Notes under the pieces: generated by a model
The model's input: the letters and a program-made list of their open reading frames with translations, nothing else
Databases searched by the model: none
What the model was told of the DNA's origin: nothing
In this document: positions 7,572 to 15,219 of the stretch, in pieces
Layout of the letters: each line of letters begins with the position of its first letter
How positions within the stretch are numbered: position 1 is the stretch's first letter
Translations under genes and position numbers: made by a program
From: CAZEPJ01 sp964514105
GTDB taxonomy: Bacteria > Desulfobacterota > Desulfocorpusculales > Desulfocorpusculum
DNA: 32,584 bases
Direction of reading: 5' to 3'
Assembly: GCA_964514105.1 (NCBI GenBank)
Contig: CAZEPJ010000051.1
Span: 1-32,584, forward strand

Positions 7572-8855
7572 ATGGCGGAAGGAGGCCCCTTGCGTCCTTT
7601 TTACGGCTGGGTCATCGTCGGGGTGGCCCTCCTCTCCATGGCCTTCTGGTTCGGGATCCGGAGCAGCTTTTCCATCTTCTACGTCGCCCTCTTGGAGGAG
7701 TTCCGCTGGGGGCGCGGGGAGGCCGCCGGGGTGCAGTCCATGGCCATGCTCGTGTACACATTCGTGGCGCCCGCCGCCGGGGGCCTCATCGACCGGTTCG
7801 GACCGCGCCGGGTCGTGGGGCCGGGGATCCTGATCCTGGCCCTGGGCCTCTTCCTCTGCTCCAGGATCCAGTCTCTGGCCCAGTTCTATGTCTTCTACGG
7901 CCTGATGGTGGCCGTGGGGGTCACGGCAATCGCCATCGTCTCGTACACGGCCATCCTGGCCCACTGGTTCGAGAGGCGAAGGGGGACAGCCAACGGCATC
8001 GCCGTGTCGGGCATGGGCCTGGGGACCATGGCCTTCGCGCTCCTGTGCCAGGAGGTCATCGCCTCATGGGGCTGGCGGCCCGCCTTCGCCATTCTGGCCG
8101 CCCTGGTGCTGGGCATCCTGCTCCCCGTCAACCTGGTCCTGCTCAGGCACAAACCGCAGGACATGGGTCTGGTCCCCGACGGGGCTCCGCGCCAGGGGGC
8201 CCGGGGCGGCCGGGGGCGATGGCGCATCGTTGATGCCGGCTGGCGGGAGACCGACTGGCGCCTGGGCCGGGTCCTGGGCGAGCCCCGCTTCTGGGCCCTC
8301 CTCGCCTTCCCGTTCATGGCGGTCATGGCGGTGTACACCGTGCTGGTTCACCACGTGCGGTTCCTGGTGGATCAGGGCATGTCGCCGGCAGCGGCAGCCG
8401 GGGTCCTGGCCCTGGCCGGCATCATCACCTCGGTGTTTCGCATCCTCTGGGGCTGGGGCCTGGACCATGTGGGGCGGGAACGCACGTACAGCCTGGGCGC
8501 GGTGATCCTGGCGTCGGGGATCTCCGTGCTGATCTTGCGCGAGGGGCGCGACTCCTCCCTGCTCGTGTACCTCTTCGCCATCCTCTTCGGCATGGGGTGG
8601 GCCGTGACCGCCCCCACCTTCATGTCCACTGCGGCAGACCTGTTTCAGGGGCGGAGCTTCGGGCTCATCTACGGCATGGTCGAGGGGGTACTGGGGGCGG
8701 GGGCCGCTCTGGGCTCCTGGCTGGCGGGATATCTCTTCGACCGGACCCAGACATACCGTTGGGCCTTTGCCCTGGCCGCTGCGGCAGCGGGCCTTTCGTG
8801 CATATGCCTCTGGCTGGCCGCCCCGCGCAAGGTGGTGGCCATCGGAAAGGAATGA
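7572..8855 (+). CDS. MFS transporter, monocarboxylate/oxalate-formate antiporter-like
   Basis: This inner-membrane carrier of 427 residues has about 12 predicted membrane segments in two six-helix halves, split by a hydrophilic loop around residues 205-235. The first segment follows LRPFYGWVIVGVAL, and the loop 2-3 motif is GGLIDRFGPRRVVG, a good match to the MFS motif A pattern. The overall arrangement (YGW start, GWGxxxxxP region YGMVEGVLGAG) fits the monocarboxylate/oxalate-formate group. The ATG at 7572 has GGAG 5 nt upstream; the frame is open for another 114 bases but no better start is present. It follows the ABC operon by 156 nt on the same strand. The substrate, probably a small organic acid, is inference. 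Confidence 0.9.
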   Translation: MAEGGPLRPFYGWVIVGVALLSMAFWFGIRSSFSIFYVALLEEFRWGRGEAAGVQSMAMLVYTFVAPAAGGLIDRFGPRRVVGPGILILALGLFLCSRIQSLAQFYVFYGLMVAVGVTAIAIVSYTAILAHWFERRRGTANGIAVSGMGLGTMAFALLCQEVIASWGWRPAFAILAALVLGILLPVNLVLLRHKPQDMGLVPDGAPRQGARGGRGRWRIVDAGWRETDWRLGRVLGEPRFWALLAFPFMAVMAVYTVLVHHVRFLVDQGMSPAAAAGVLALAGIITSVFRILWGWGLDHVGRERTYSLGAVILASGISVLILREGRDSSLLVYLFAILFGMGWAVTAPTFMSTAADLFQGRSFGLIYGMVEGVLGAGAALGSWLAGYLFDRTQTYRWAFALAAAAAGLSCICLWLAAPRKVVAIGKE

Positions 8856-8914
8856 GGGCGGCACCCCAGTCCGACGCGCCATGCACGCGTCGACGATCCT
8901 GAGAGAGGCCATCC

Positions 8915-9124
8915 ATGGAGAAGCTCCTTGCATTCGCCTGTCCGATCTGCGGCCGGAAGACCGACCGCCCCGTCTCCCAGCTCGTGGAGGGCGCCCCGCT
9001 CCAGTGCCCCTTCTGCAAGCTCACCCTGACCCTGCACGGCTGCATGTGGGAGGAGGTGCAGCGGGAAATCCGCGGCATGAAGGAGGCAGGGGGGCGCCCC
9101 CCTGGCGAGGAGGGGTCGGACTGA
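8915..9124 (+). CDS. Small zinc-ribbon protein, unknown function
   Basis: This 69-residue protein has two CxxC knuckles, CPIC (residues 9-12) and CPFC (about residues 31-34), spaced as in a zinc ribbon, followed by a charged helical tail (EVQREIRGMKEAGG). No enzyme motif is present. A GAGAGAGG ribosome site lies before the ATG. It lies 59 nt behind the MFS gene and may share its transcript. The fold call rests on the cysteine pattern alone. A role in binding nucleic acid or a partner protein is typical of such ribbons but cannot be shown here. Confidence 0.75.
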   Translation: MEKLLAFACPICGRKTDRPVSQLVEGAPLQCPFCKLTLTLHGCMWEEVQREIRGMKEAGGRPPGEEGSD

Positions 9125-9168
9125 TGAGGGGTGCCGCTGTGGATGGGTTCGTGGGACGGCAGCCGTCA

Positions 9169-9179
9169 TAGGGGACGTG
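9169..9179 (+). repeat. Left member of inverted pair flanking the dead transposase
   Basis: TAGGGGACGTG here is exactly inverted at 9919-9929 (CACGTCCCCTA). The bases just inside each copy also look related (GGTGTTACG against CGTTGACAG on the opposing strand). Palindromic or paired repeats of this kind are the substrates of REP-associated transposases. Confidence 0.55.
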
Positions 9180-9189
9180 GGTGTTACGT

Positions 9190-9880
9190 TGCATGAGAGG
9201 TCGCGGCTCAGCACGGGGGATTCCTCAGAGTTGGCCAGCCGGGGCACGGACGACGTGGTGACTCCCAGATAGCGCGCCACCTGCGCACCCGCATACCCCA
9301 TCCGCCTCACCGCCGGCTGGCAAAGCAGCCTGCGCGCAACCAACACCCTGCGCGCCCGGCTCCCGGAACGGATCGCCCCCAGATCCACTCCCCACGCCTC
9401 CTCATGGAGAGCACCCAAGACCATCCTCCCCCGCTCCTGACCAGCCCACCTCCCACCAGATCCGAACGCTTCCCCTGCGCTGCCCCTTCCCGCACAGACT
9501 CCTCATGCCCCCCGGAGCGCCCCCCCTCTCGCTGCCAAAATGCGACAAGAATCTATCCGTGTCCTGCCACGGCCTCTTCACATCCCCCTCCATCCTCGAG
9601 TGGCCCGTCCAGGGACACTTCCCCAACTCCTCCACGCTGCTGCCCCCCCCTGCCCTTGGCGGATTGAGGTGGATTTACCGGGTCAGCTCCAACAGGTAGT
9701 GTTTGGGGCATCAGCGCCCAGGCGTGCACCACCCAGGCCCCTGCCTCACACAGCCCGGCGATCCCCTCCACGAAGTGCTTTCCGGTCCGCCTGCCTCCGG
9801 AAGATCCTCGTCCTTTCGATTCCCCGCCCCATCACGTGGTGCGACACCCCGGGTGCATCCGGTCTCGGCTGTCTGGGCTT
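9190..9880 (-). pseudogene. Decayed REP-associated tyrosine transposase (RAYT/Y1 family)
   Basis: Reading the minus strand from about 9880, pieces of one transposase appear in order in different frames. They are PRQPRPDAPGVSHHVMGRGIE (in parts, near 9880-9815), VVHAWALMP (about 9700), CPWTGHSRMEGDVKRPWQDT (about 9620-9560), EGAAQGKRSDLVGGGLVRSG (about 9490-9430) and GYAGAQVARYLGVTTSSV (about 9300-9245). These are the N terminus, the Y1 core and the DnaA-like C-terminal helix-turn-helix of RAYT proteins. The start codon position reads AAG instead of ATG. The HxH catalytic motif after HAWALMP and roughly 50-60 following residues are missing, and there are at least three further frame changes. 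It cannot make an active enzyme. Endpoints are approximate. Confidence 0.8.
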
Positions 9881-9918
9881 GCTGCGGCCCTCTCACACCC
9901 GAGCTCCCACTGTCAACG

Positions 9919-9929
9919 CACGTCCCCTA
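9919..9929 (-). repeat. Right member of inverted pair flanking the dead transposase
   Basis: CACGTCCCCTA on the plus strand is the exact inverse of 9169-9179 and lies about 40 bases outside the decayed transposase start. See the left copy. Confidence 0.55.
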
Positions 9930-10088
9930 AGACGTCCAGCAAGACAACAAATGGGCTCTCCCCCCTGGGGCTGGTCACAATGGATGGTCCGTCGGCCCCG
10001 AGAGCTCCCAGCGCAGATGGATACGCCACCTCCCGCGTCGGCTGCCCCGGGGTGCAAGTCAGGCGGCAGGCTTGACGCTGCGGTTCGC

Positions 10089-10116
10089 TTGCCATGAACC
10101 AGGGTTTTGTCATAAG
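10089..10116 (+). promoter_or_regulatory. Possible promoter for the CBS-ACT gene
   Basis: TTGCCA (10089-10094), a 16-nt spacer and CATAAG (10111-10116) are a moderate sigma-70 match about 115 bases before the start codon. It is the best candidate I see in this gap. Confidence 0.3.
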
Positions 10117-10230
10117 ATGCCCCCATCGAGGCCGGCGCGTCATCGGGTCGGCAGCCGGGTCCAGGCACTCGTGGGGAGCCCACCGGCTCCGGGGACAGAC
10201 GATACCTAGAGACGGAGAGGAGATCTGGCG

Positions 10231-10905
10231 ATGGGAATCGTGTACAAGGGCTTCATCAGGGAGCATATGAAGAAGGATCTTGCCACCATTCGCCCCGATG
10301 CGTCGTTCTATGAGGCCAGGACGCTCATTCACGACAAGGGCATCCGGCACCTGCCGGTGGTGGACAAGAGCGGCAAGTTGGCGGGGCTCGTCACCGACCG
10401 CGATATCCGCCGCGCCTCCCCCTCGGATGCCACCACCTTCAGCGTCCATGAGCTTCACTATCTCCTGGGAAAACTCCAGGTCTCCTCCTTCATGACGCCC
10501 CGGGACAAGCTGATCACCATCACCCCCGACACCATCGTGGAGGAAGCGGCCCAGCTCATGCACGATCACAAGATCGGGTGCCTGCCGGTGGTGGAGGGCG
10601 GAAAGATGGTGGGGATGATCACCGAGACGGACATCCTGGACCTCTTTGTCGACGTCTTCGGCCTCCGTCTCAAGGGCACGCGCCTGGCCATCGCCTTGGA
10701 GGACAGGCCCGGCCAGATGTCCGGCGCCCTGGAGGTGATGAAGGCCCGGAGCGTCAACGTGATCAGCATCATCTCGCCGTCGTACCAGATCGATGGAAGG
10801 CGGGTGGCTGCCATCCGGATCCAGACGGACGATTACAAGCCCATCGTGGAGGATCTGGAAAAGAAGGGCTACCAGGTGCTCTCGGTCAACACCTGGTCCA
10901 AGTAG
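10231..10905 (+). CDS. CBS-pair and ACT domain protein (AcuB-like)
   Basis: This 224-residue cytoplasmic regulatory protein has two CBS motifs, residues about 10-60 (REHMKKDLATI to LAGLVTDRDIR) and about 88-145 (SSFMTPRDKLITI to VGMITETDIL), which together form an adenosine-ligand-binding Bateman module. A C-terminal ACT-like domain follows (residues about 150-224, opening LAIALEDRPGQMSGALEVM), the fold that usually binds amino acids. This order is that of AcuB-type proteins. GAGAGGAG lies upstream of the ATG. It has no enzyme domain of its own, so it probably senses ligands and acts on a partner; the partner is not evident from the neighbours. Confidence 0.9.
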   Translation: MGIVYKGFIREHMKKDLATIRPDASFYEARTLIHDKGIRHLPVVDKSGKLAGLVTDRDIRRASPSDATTFSVHELHYLLGKLQVSSFMTPRDKLITITPDTIVEEAAQLMHDHKIGCLPVVEGGKMVGMITETDILDLFVDVFGLRLKGTRLAIALEDRPGQMSGALEVMKARSVNVISIISPSYQIDGRRVAAIRIQTDDYKPIVEDLEKKGYQVLSVNTWSK

Positions 10906-10959
10906 ACGCGCGGGTCGCCTCGGCCGGCCAGGGGGGCGTTCCGGGAAAGGCCTCCCCTT

Positions 10960-10980
10960 GCCCGGCTTCAGCCGCCGGGC
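10960..10980 (+). terminator. Possible terminator hairpin after the CBS-ACT gene
   Basis: GCCCGGC (10960-10966) and GCCGGGC (10974-10980) form a perfect 7-bp stem with a 7-nt loop, followed after seven bases by TTTT. It is a weak intrinsic-terminator match, and may only attenuate read-through into the lipoprotein gene. Confidence 0.3.
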
Positions 10981-11006
10981 GAGCCGCTTTTCGGGGGGAG
11001 GGCCAC

Positions 11007-11297
11007 ATGCCGCACGGAGCCTTGAATCGGGCTGTTCGCCTCGCGTTGGCCCTGGCCGTGGGCGCCATGCTCGCGGCCTGCGGCTCCAAGATCAGCCAGG
11101 AGAATTTCGATAAGATCAAGTCGGGGATGACCATGGAGGAGGTCAAGGGCATCCTGGGAGAGCCCACGGAGTCCTCGGCCATGGGCCTGGGGCCCCTCTC
11201 GGGCACCTCCGCCCATTGGAAGGACAAGGACAAGAGGATTTCCATCCAGTTCGTCAACGGGAAGGTCACCGTCAAGAACTTCTCCAAGGGAGGCTAG
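11007..11297 (+). CDS. Small lipoprotein, DUF3862/BamE-like fold
   Basis: This 96-residue protein has a lipoprotein signal: basic start, hydrophobic stretch LALALAVGAML and lipobox LAAC with Cys25 as the lipidated residue. The mature part opens NFDKIKSGMTMEEVKGILGE, the hallmark of the BamE/SmpA-like and DUF3862 families, and ends with strands (RISIQFVNGKVTVKNFS) that complete the fold. The ATG is preceded by GGGGGGAGGG. It is probably anchored to a membrane on the periplasmic side. It follows the CBS-ACT gene by 101 nt. BamE itself belongs to the outer-membrane assembly complex, but this short relative has no demonstrated role that I can assign. Confidence 0.85.
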   Translation: MPHGALNRAVRLALALAVGAMLAACGSKISQENFDKIKSGMTMEEVKGILGEPTESSAMGLGPLSGTSAHWKDKDKRISIQFVNGKVTVKNFSKGG

Positions 11298-11311
11298 GTG
11301 CCGCCCCCGGA

Positions 11312-11626
11312 TTAGATGGGAGGCGCGATGGTCACCAGGACGCGCATCCGGGTCCCGGCCCGCACCCCGTGGGGTTCGCTCACCTTGCAGATGAGCAGGG
11401 AGCCCGGCCGGGCGGGGACGTCCTGCGCCCCCCCGGTGAAGACCCCCTCTCCTTCCAGGACCTGGATCGCCACCTCCGAGTCCGCCGGATGCTGGTGCAC
11501 GGGGAGCTCCTGACCGGCCTCGAAGTTGAAGACGATCATCCGAAACGTGTACATATCGTGCACCAGGTCCATCTCGAACCGGTCCGCACAGAAGCGCGCC
11601 CGATCGTTCAACTGGATCAGCTCCAT
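11312..11626 (-). CDS. Cupin-domain protein
   Basis: This 104-residue single-domain protein has the small beta-barrel pattern of cupins. The metal-binding motif 1 region is LPVHQHPADSEVAIQVLEGE (His, His, Glu), and the second conserved strand pair lies at SLLICKVSEPHGVRAGT, whose His is the usual fourth ligand. No signal peptide is present. The start at 11626 is preceded by GGGAGG; the frame is open further upstream but that part overlaps the ferredoxin-like gene. It lies 95 nt downstream of that gene at the end of the minus-strand hcp block and may be co-transcribed. Substrate and catalysis are unknown; many small cupins only bind a ligand. Confidence 0.85.
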   Translation of the reverse strand: MELIQLNDRARFCADRFEMDLVHDMYTFRMIVFNFEAGQELPVHQHPADSEVAIQVLEGEGVFTGGAQDVPARPGSLLICKVSEPHGVRAGTRMRVLVTIAPPI

Positions 11627-11721
11627 CTCCCTGGCCTCCCATCCGCGAAACCCGGCCGTCTGGCCCCCCGCCGCCCGGCCCGTTCGCGCCATCCCGGAGC
11701 GGGGCGAGGCCGAGGGACCGG

Positions 11722-12504
11722 TCAGGCCACCAAGCCCTGGCGCTTGAGGATCTCCCCCCGGGTGCTGATGACCACCTGCTCCAGGGGTACCTTCTTCCCC
11801 GCCGCATCCATTCCCCGGCGCACCATCATGGGGAGCCCCTGGCAGCAGGGCACCTCCATGGTCAGCACGGTCACGCTCCGGATGCCGGCCGTCCGGAAGA
11901 TGTCGGCGAACTTCTGGATGTAGGCCTCCCCCTCGTCGAACTTGGGGCACCCCACCATGACCACCTTGCCCTCCAGGAAGTCCTGATGGAAGTTGGGGTA
12001 GGCCACGGGGGTGCAGTCCGCCGCCACCAGGAGATCGGCCCCCTTGAGGAAGGGCGCCGTGGGCGGCACCAGGCGGATCTGCACGGGCCAGTGGGAGAGG
12101 CTGGAGAGATCCGCCCGCCCCTGGACCGCGGGGGCGCTGGCCTTGTGGCAGGAGGTCTCCCGGACGAACGACTGGATCTGGGCCGATGGGCAGCCGCAGG
12201 CCATGGCCGGGGCCTTCTGTGCCCCATTCCCCGCCTCTGCCTGAGCCGTGGCCTCGGCCTTGCCCTCCAAGTGCTCCTCCACGGCGGCCTCGTCGAACTC
12301 GTCCGCCTCCCGCTCGATGATCCGCAGGGCGTCGTTGGGGCACTCCCCCAGGCAGGCACCGAGCCCGTCACAGAATCTCTCCGCGGCCAGGCGGGCCTTT
12401 CCGTTGATGATCTCGATGGCCCCCTCCGCACAGGCGGGCACGCAGATCCCGCAGCCGTCGCACCGCTCTTGGTCTATCTCCACGATCTTGCGTTTGACCT
12501 TCAT
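11722..12504 (-). CDS. Ferredoxin-like iron-sulfur protein of the hcp neighbourhood
   Basis: This 260-residue cytoplasmic protein begins with two ferredoxin-type motifs. The first, CDGCGICVPACAEGAI, has all four cysteines. The second, CDGLGACLGECP, has leucine where the second cysteine is expected, so it may hold a [3Fe-4S] or use another ligand. The remaining 190 residues carry further conserved-looking cysteines (ACGCP near residue 103, ETSCHK, AADCTP, MVGCPKFDE and EVPCCQG) and probably bind an additional cofactor or a partner. The ATG has AGAGGTGA upstream. It lies 43 nt after the HD-domain gene in the hcp block, which suggests electron transfer linked to that system. I do not recognise an experimentally named family. 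Confidence 0.85.
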   Translation of the reverse strand: MKVKRKIVEIDQERCDGCGICVPACAEGAIEIINGKARLAAERFCDGLGACLGECPNDALRIIEREADEFDEAAVEEHLEGKAEATAQAEAGNGAQKAPAMACGCPSAQIQSFVRETSCHKASAPAVQGRADLSSLSHWPVQIRLVPPTAPFLKGADLLVAADCTPVAYPNFHQDFLEGKVVMVGCPKFDEGEAYIQKFADIFRTAGIRSVTVLTMEVPCCQGLPMMVRRGMDAAGKKVPLEQVVISTRGEILKRQGLVA

Positions 12505-12547
12505 TGGATTCACCTCTCTCGTCTCCAGGGGCGGCGGCCTTGGCCGG

Positions 12548-13288
12548 TCACTCCCTGCGGCCCAGGAGCACACCCCTTGCCAGTTCCCTTCCGCTGCGGG
12601 TCAGGAACGATCCCTCGATGACGGCCTGCAGCCTCGCCGGGTCCGCGGCCCCCTCCTTCTCGTGGCTCTCCTGCAGGTTGACGAGCAGGTCCGCATCGTA
12701 CACGGACTTGAAATTCGCGGTCTCCTCCGCCCGGGGGTGATGGTGGTGGCCCACGATGTCGCAGACCTCCTCGGTGAGTGCCGCGCCGGCGCCCAGCCTC
12801 CCCAGGATCTCCCTCGCCACGGGCGGCCCCAGCTCCTCCTGGTGCTTGGGGGCCGTGCTCTGATAAAGCCGTTCCGCTTGGGGGATCCCGATGTCGTGGA
12901 GATAGGCCGCGCTCAGCACCACCGCCAGATCGGCCTTCTCCTCGCGGGCGATCTGCTCCGCGTACCGGGCCACCCTGGTCGCGTGACCGATGCGCCTGAA
13001 GTCCTGCTTGAAGTAGCGCTTCATCTCGATGGCCACCCGGTCCTTGAGCAATTCCCCCCGCTGGGCGATGAGCTCCGGGGGGAGATCCCCCAGGCACTGC
13101 TCGGCGAACTTGCAGTACGCGGCACACCCGAAATCCATCTCCGGGTTGACCAGCCTTTGCCCGCACTGCCGGCACTTGCGCGTGGACTCATCCTTGAAGA
13201 ACTCCACCGTGTTGCCGCACTGGGGGCACTCGGCCTCGAAGACGGCCCCCGCCTTCCAGTATCGCGTGTCCTGTCCCGGACATTTCAT
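12548..13288 (-). CDS. HD-domain phosphohydrolase with N-terminal zinc ribbon
   Basis: This 246-residue protein starts MKCPGQDTRYWK. It then has a cysteine-rich part with two CxxC knuckles, CPQC and CRQC, and further cysteines (FGCAAYCKFAEQC), which probably bind zinc or an iron-sulfur cluster. The rest is an HD domain: His in GHATRVARYA, the HD pair in AAYLHDIGIP, histidines in DIVGHHHHPR and the distal Asp in VYDADLLVNL. All metal ligands appear intact, so phosphohydrolase activity is likely. The start at 13288 has AGGGGAAG upstream. It lies 134 nt behind hcp, with a heptamer repeat in the gap, and is followed closely by the ferredoxin-like gene. Its substrate is unknown; a signalling nucleotide is possible. 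Confidence 0.88.
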   Translation of the reverse strand: MKCPGQDTRYWKAGAVFEAECPQCGNTVEFFKDESTRKCRQCGQRLVNPEMDFGCAAYCKFAEQCLGDLPPELIAQRGELLKDRVAIEMKRYFKQDFRRIGHATRVARYAEQIAREEKADLAVVLSAAYLHDIGIPQAERLYQSTAPKHQEELGPPVAREILGRLGAGAALTEEVCDIVGHHHHPRAEETANFKSVYDADLLVNLQESHEKEGAADPARLQAVIEGSFLTRSGRELARGVLLGRRE

Positions 13289-13371
13289 GGCGCTTCCCCT
13301 GACGTCCCTGGACTTCGGTGCGCTCGCCCCTGGCGGGCAGCGGGGGGCCTCCCCCCCTTGCTCCGCCCCCT

Positions 13372-13420
13372 GTTGCCTTGTGCCCGTTGCCTGCCGTCCG
13401 TTGCCCCTTCCCTGTTGCCA
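13372..13420 (-). repeat. Degenerate heptamer tandem repeat between hcp and the HD gene
   Basis: GTTGCC recurs at 13372, 13386, 13400 and 13414, exactly 14 bases apart, with related heptamers between (TGTGCCC, GCCGTCC, CTTCCCT). It is thus a 7-bp period array of seven units. A similar array lies at 29066-29114. Confidence 0.6.
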
Positions 13421-13422
13421 GT

Positions 13423-15066
13423 CTAACCGAGGATCGCCTTCAGATCCTGATCCGGGGTGGTGATGGGCTGGATGTTGTAGTTCTTGACCAGCACGTCCAG
13501 CACGTTGGGCGTGATGAAGGCCGGCAGGCTGGGGCCCAGCCGGATGTTCTTGATCCCCAGGTGCAGCAGCGTCAGCAGGATGGCGCACGCCTTTTGCTCG
13601 TACCAGGAGAGGATCATGGACAATGGCAGGTCGTTGACCCCCACGTTGAAGGCGTTGGCCAGGGCCACGGCGATCTGGATGGCCGAGTACGCGTCGTTGC
13701 ACTGCCCCACGTCCAGGAGCCTGGGGATCCCGCCGATGTCCCCCAGATCCTTGTCGAAGAACCGGAACTTGCCGCAGGCCAGGGTCAGGACCACGCAGTC
13801 CTTGGGCACCTTCTCCACGAACTCGGTGTAGTAATTGCGGCCCGGTTTGGCCCCGTCGCACCCCGCCACCAGGAAGAAGTGGCGGATGGCCTTGTTCTTC
13901 ACCGCCTGGATCACGGTGCCGGCCACGCCCATGACCGTGTTGCGGGCGAACCCGACCGTGACCGACTTGCCGTTGCCGTCCTCGGCGAACCCGGGCAGCG
14001 CCAGGGCCCGTTCGATGACCGGCGTGAAGTCGCGGCCGGCGATGTGGGTGGCCCCGGGCCAGCCCACCAGGCCGCACGTGAAGATGTTGCCCAGGAACGT
14101 GTCTCTCGGCTTCTGGATGCAATTGGTGGTCATGAGGATGGCCCCGGGAAAGGCCTCGAATTCCTTCTGCTGGTTTTGCCAGGCCGTCCCGTAATGGCCG
14201 TAGAAGTGCTCATACTTCTTCAGTTCGGGATAGCCGTGGGTGGGAAGCATCTCCCCGTGGGTGTACACGGTGATCCCCTTTCCCTGGGTCTGCTTGAGCA
14301 GCTCCTCCAGGTCCTTGAGGTCGTGGCCCGACACCAGGATGGCCTTTCCCTTTCTGTGTCCCAGGGGCACCTTGGTGGGCACGGGGTGGCCGTACGTGCC
14401 CGTGTTAGCGGCATCCAGCAGCTCCATGGCCTTGAGATTGATCTCCCCGCACTTGAGGGCGAGCCCCACCCAGTCGTTGAGGCCCAGGTCCTTTCTCAGC
14501 AGCGCCGCCATCCCCTCGTGGATGTACGCGTACACGGCGTCGTCCTCCTTGCCCAGGATCCGGGCATGGTCTGCATAGGCGGCAACGCCTTTGATGCCGA
14601 ACAGCGTGGTGTGCTGAAGGGAGCGGATATCCGGGTCCACCGAGGCATCGGCCTTGAGCCCCGTCTTCTCCCCCTGGGCCACGAGCCCGTCCAGTGTCGG
14701 CTGAAGGGTCAGATCGGCCGGGCCGCCGCCGAAGTCTGTCTGTCCCCCCGCTGCCTTCACCTTGGCCTTGAGCCCATCCCGCAGGGAGACGCAGCGCCGC
14801 AGGAGGACGACGAAGCGCTCCGGATCGAAATCCACGTTGGTCAGGGTGGCGAAGAGCCCCTGCACCGTGAACGCGTTGACCTCCGAATCCACCACGCCCA
14901 CCTTGCGACCCGCCACCGCCACCTGGGAGAGCCCCTCGATGGCGTACACCAAGAGATCCTGCAGGGCCGCCACCTCCGGCCCCTTGCCGCAAACCCCCAT
15001 CTTGTCACAACCCTGCCCTTTGGCCGTCTGCTCGCACTGATAGCAAAACATGGTCTCGCCTCCCAT
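13423..15066 (-). CDS. hcp: Hybrid cluster protein (prismane), class I; NO/hydroxylamine reductase
   Basis: This 547-residue cytoplasmic protein has the N-terminal motif CYQCEQTAKGQGC...C with Cys8, Cys11, Cys20 and Cys26. The spacing is Cx2Cx8Cx5C, the all-[4Fe-4S] class I type of Desulfovibrio rather than the enterobacterial [2Fe-2S] type. Hybrid-cluster ligands appear in TNCIQKP, FTCGLVGWPGATH, LACGKF and VGQCND. Hcp was first described as a hydroxylamine reductase and is now regarded mainly as an NO reductase forming N2O in nitrosative stress. The ATG at 15066 has AGGAGG 8 nt upstream; the frame is open 126 bases further, past the likely promoter. A TTGACN4GTCAA operator lies 118 nt upstream. 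No separate Hcr reductase is seen, so the ferredoxin-like gene downstream may supply electrons (inference). Confidence 0.97.
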   Translation of the reverse strand: MGGETMFCYQCEQTAKGQGCDKMGVCGKGPEVAALQDLLVYAIEGLSQVAVAGRKVGVVDSEVNAFTVQGLFATLTNVDFDPERFVVLLRRCVSLRDGLKAKVKAAGGQTDFGGGPADLTLQPTLDGLVAQGEKTGLKADASVDPDIRSLQHTTLFGIKGVAAYADHARILGKEDDAVYAYIHEGMAALLRKDLGLNDWVGLALKCGEINLKAMELLDAANTGTYGHPVPTKVPLGHRKGKAILVSGHDLKDLEELLKQTQGKGITVYTHGEMLPTHGYPELKKYEHFYGHYGTAWQNQQKEFEAFPGAILMTTNCIQKPRDTFLGNIFTCGLVGWPGATHIAGRDFTPVIERALALPGFAEDGNGKSVTVGFARNTVMGVAGTVIQAVKNKAIRHFFLVAGCDGAKPGRNYYTEFVEKVPKDCVVLTLACGKFRFFDKDLGDIGGIPRLLDVGQCNDAYSAIQIAVALANAFNVGVNDLPLSMILSWYEQKACAILLTLLHLGIKNIRLGPSLPAFITPNVLDVLVKNYNIQPITTPDQDLKAILG

Positions 15067-15155
15067 TGTCCGTTCCTCCTTTTCTGCGATGATGGTTTGT
15101 CGCTCCCCATTCACCGGGACGCGCGAAAAGACCCGCCCGACCCCATGCTGCCCAC

Positions 15156-15200
15156 ATGCTACCTCCCGGCTCGGGGTTCGTCCTTGACCCAAGTCAAGGC
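15156..15200 (-). promoter_or_regulatory. HcpR-type operator and promoter of hcp
   Basis: On the minus strand GCCTTGACTTGGGTCAA (15184-15200) contains the palindrome TTGACTTGGGTCAA. The -10 TAGCAT lies at 15156-15161, so transcription would start near 15149. The palindrome centre is then at about -41.5, the class II activator position of Crp/Fnr proteins. There is no separate -35, as expected for an activator-dependent promoter. The motif matches the TTGACN4GTCAA signal known for HcpR in sulfate reducers. Confidence 0.75.
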
Positions 15201-15219
15201 CCCAGTTCTTCCCGAGCCT

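Larger units (their letters stand above)
9125..10230. other. Long intergenic region with transposase remains
   Basis: About 1.1 kb lack an intact gene. The centre (about 9190-9880) is a decayed minus-strand REP-associated transposase, flanked by 11-bp inverted repeats at 9169-9179 and 9919-9929. The last 300 bases hold the probable promoter of the CBS-ACT gene. I see no RNA gene in it. Confidence 0.7.

Noticed and set aside
9125..9880. A possible intact DNA-binding gene on the minus strand suggested by the helix-turn-helix phrase GYAGAQVARYLGV
   Set aside because: The phrase is the C terminus of a RAYT transposase whose other parts lie in different frames upstream, so the gene is broken.
13372..13420. 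Regularly spaced repeats considered as a CRISPR array
   Set aside because: Units are only 7-14 bases, degenerate and without spacers, and there is no cas gene in the window.
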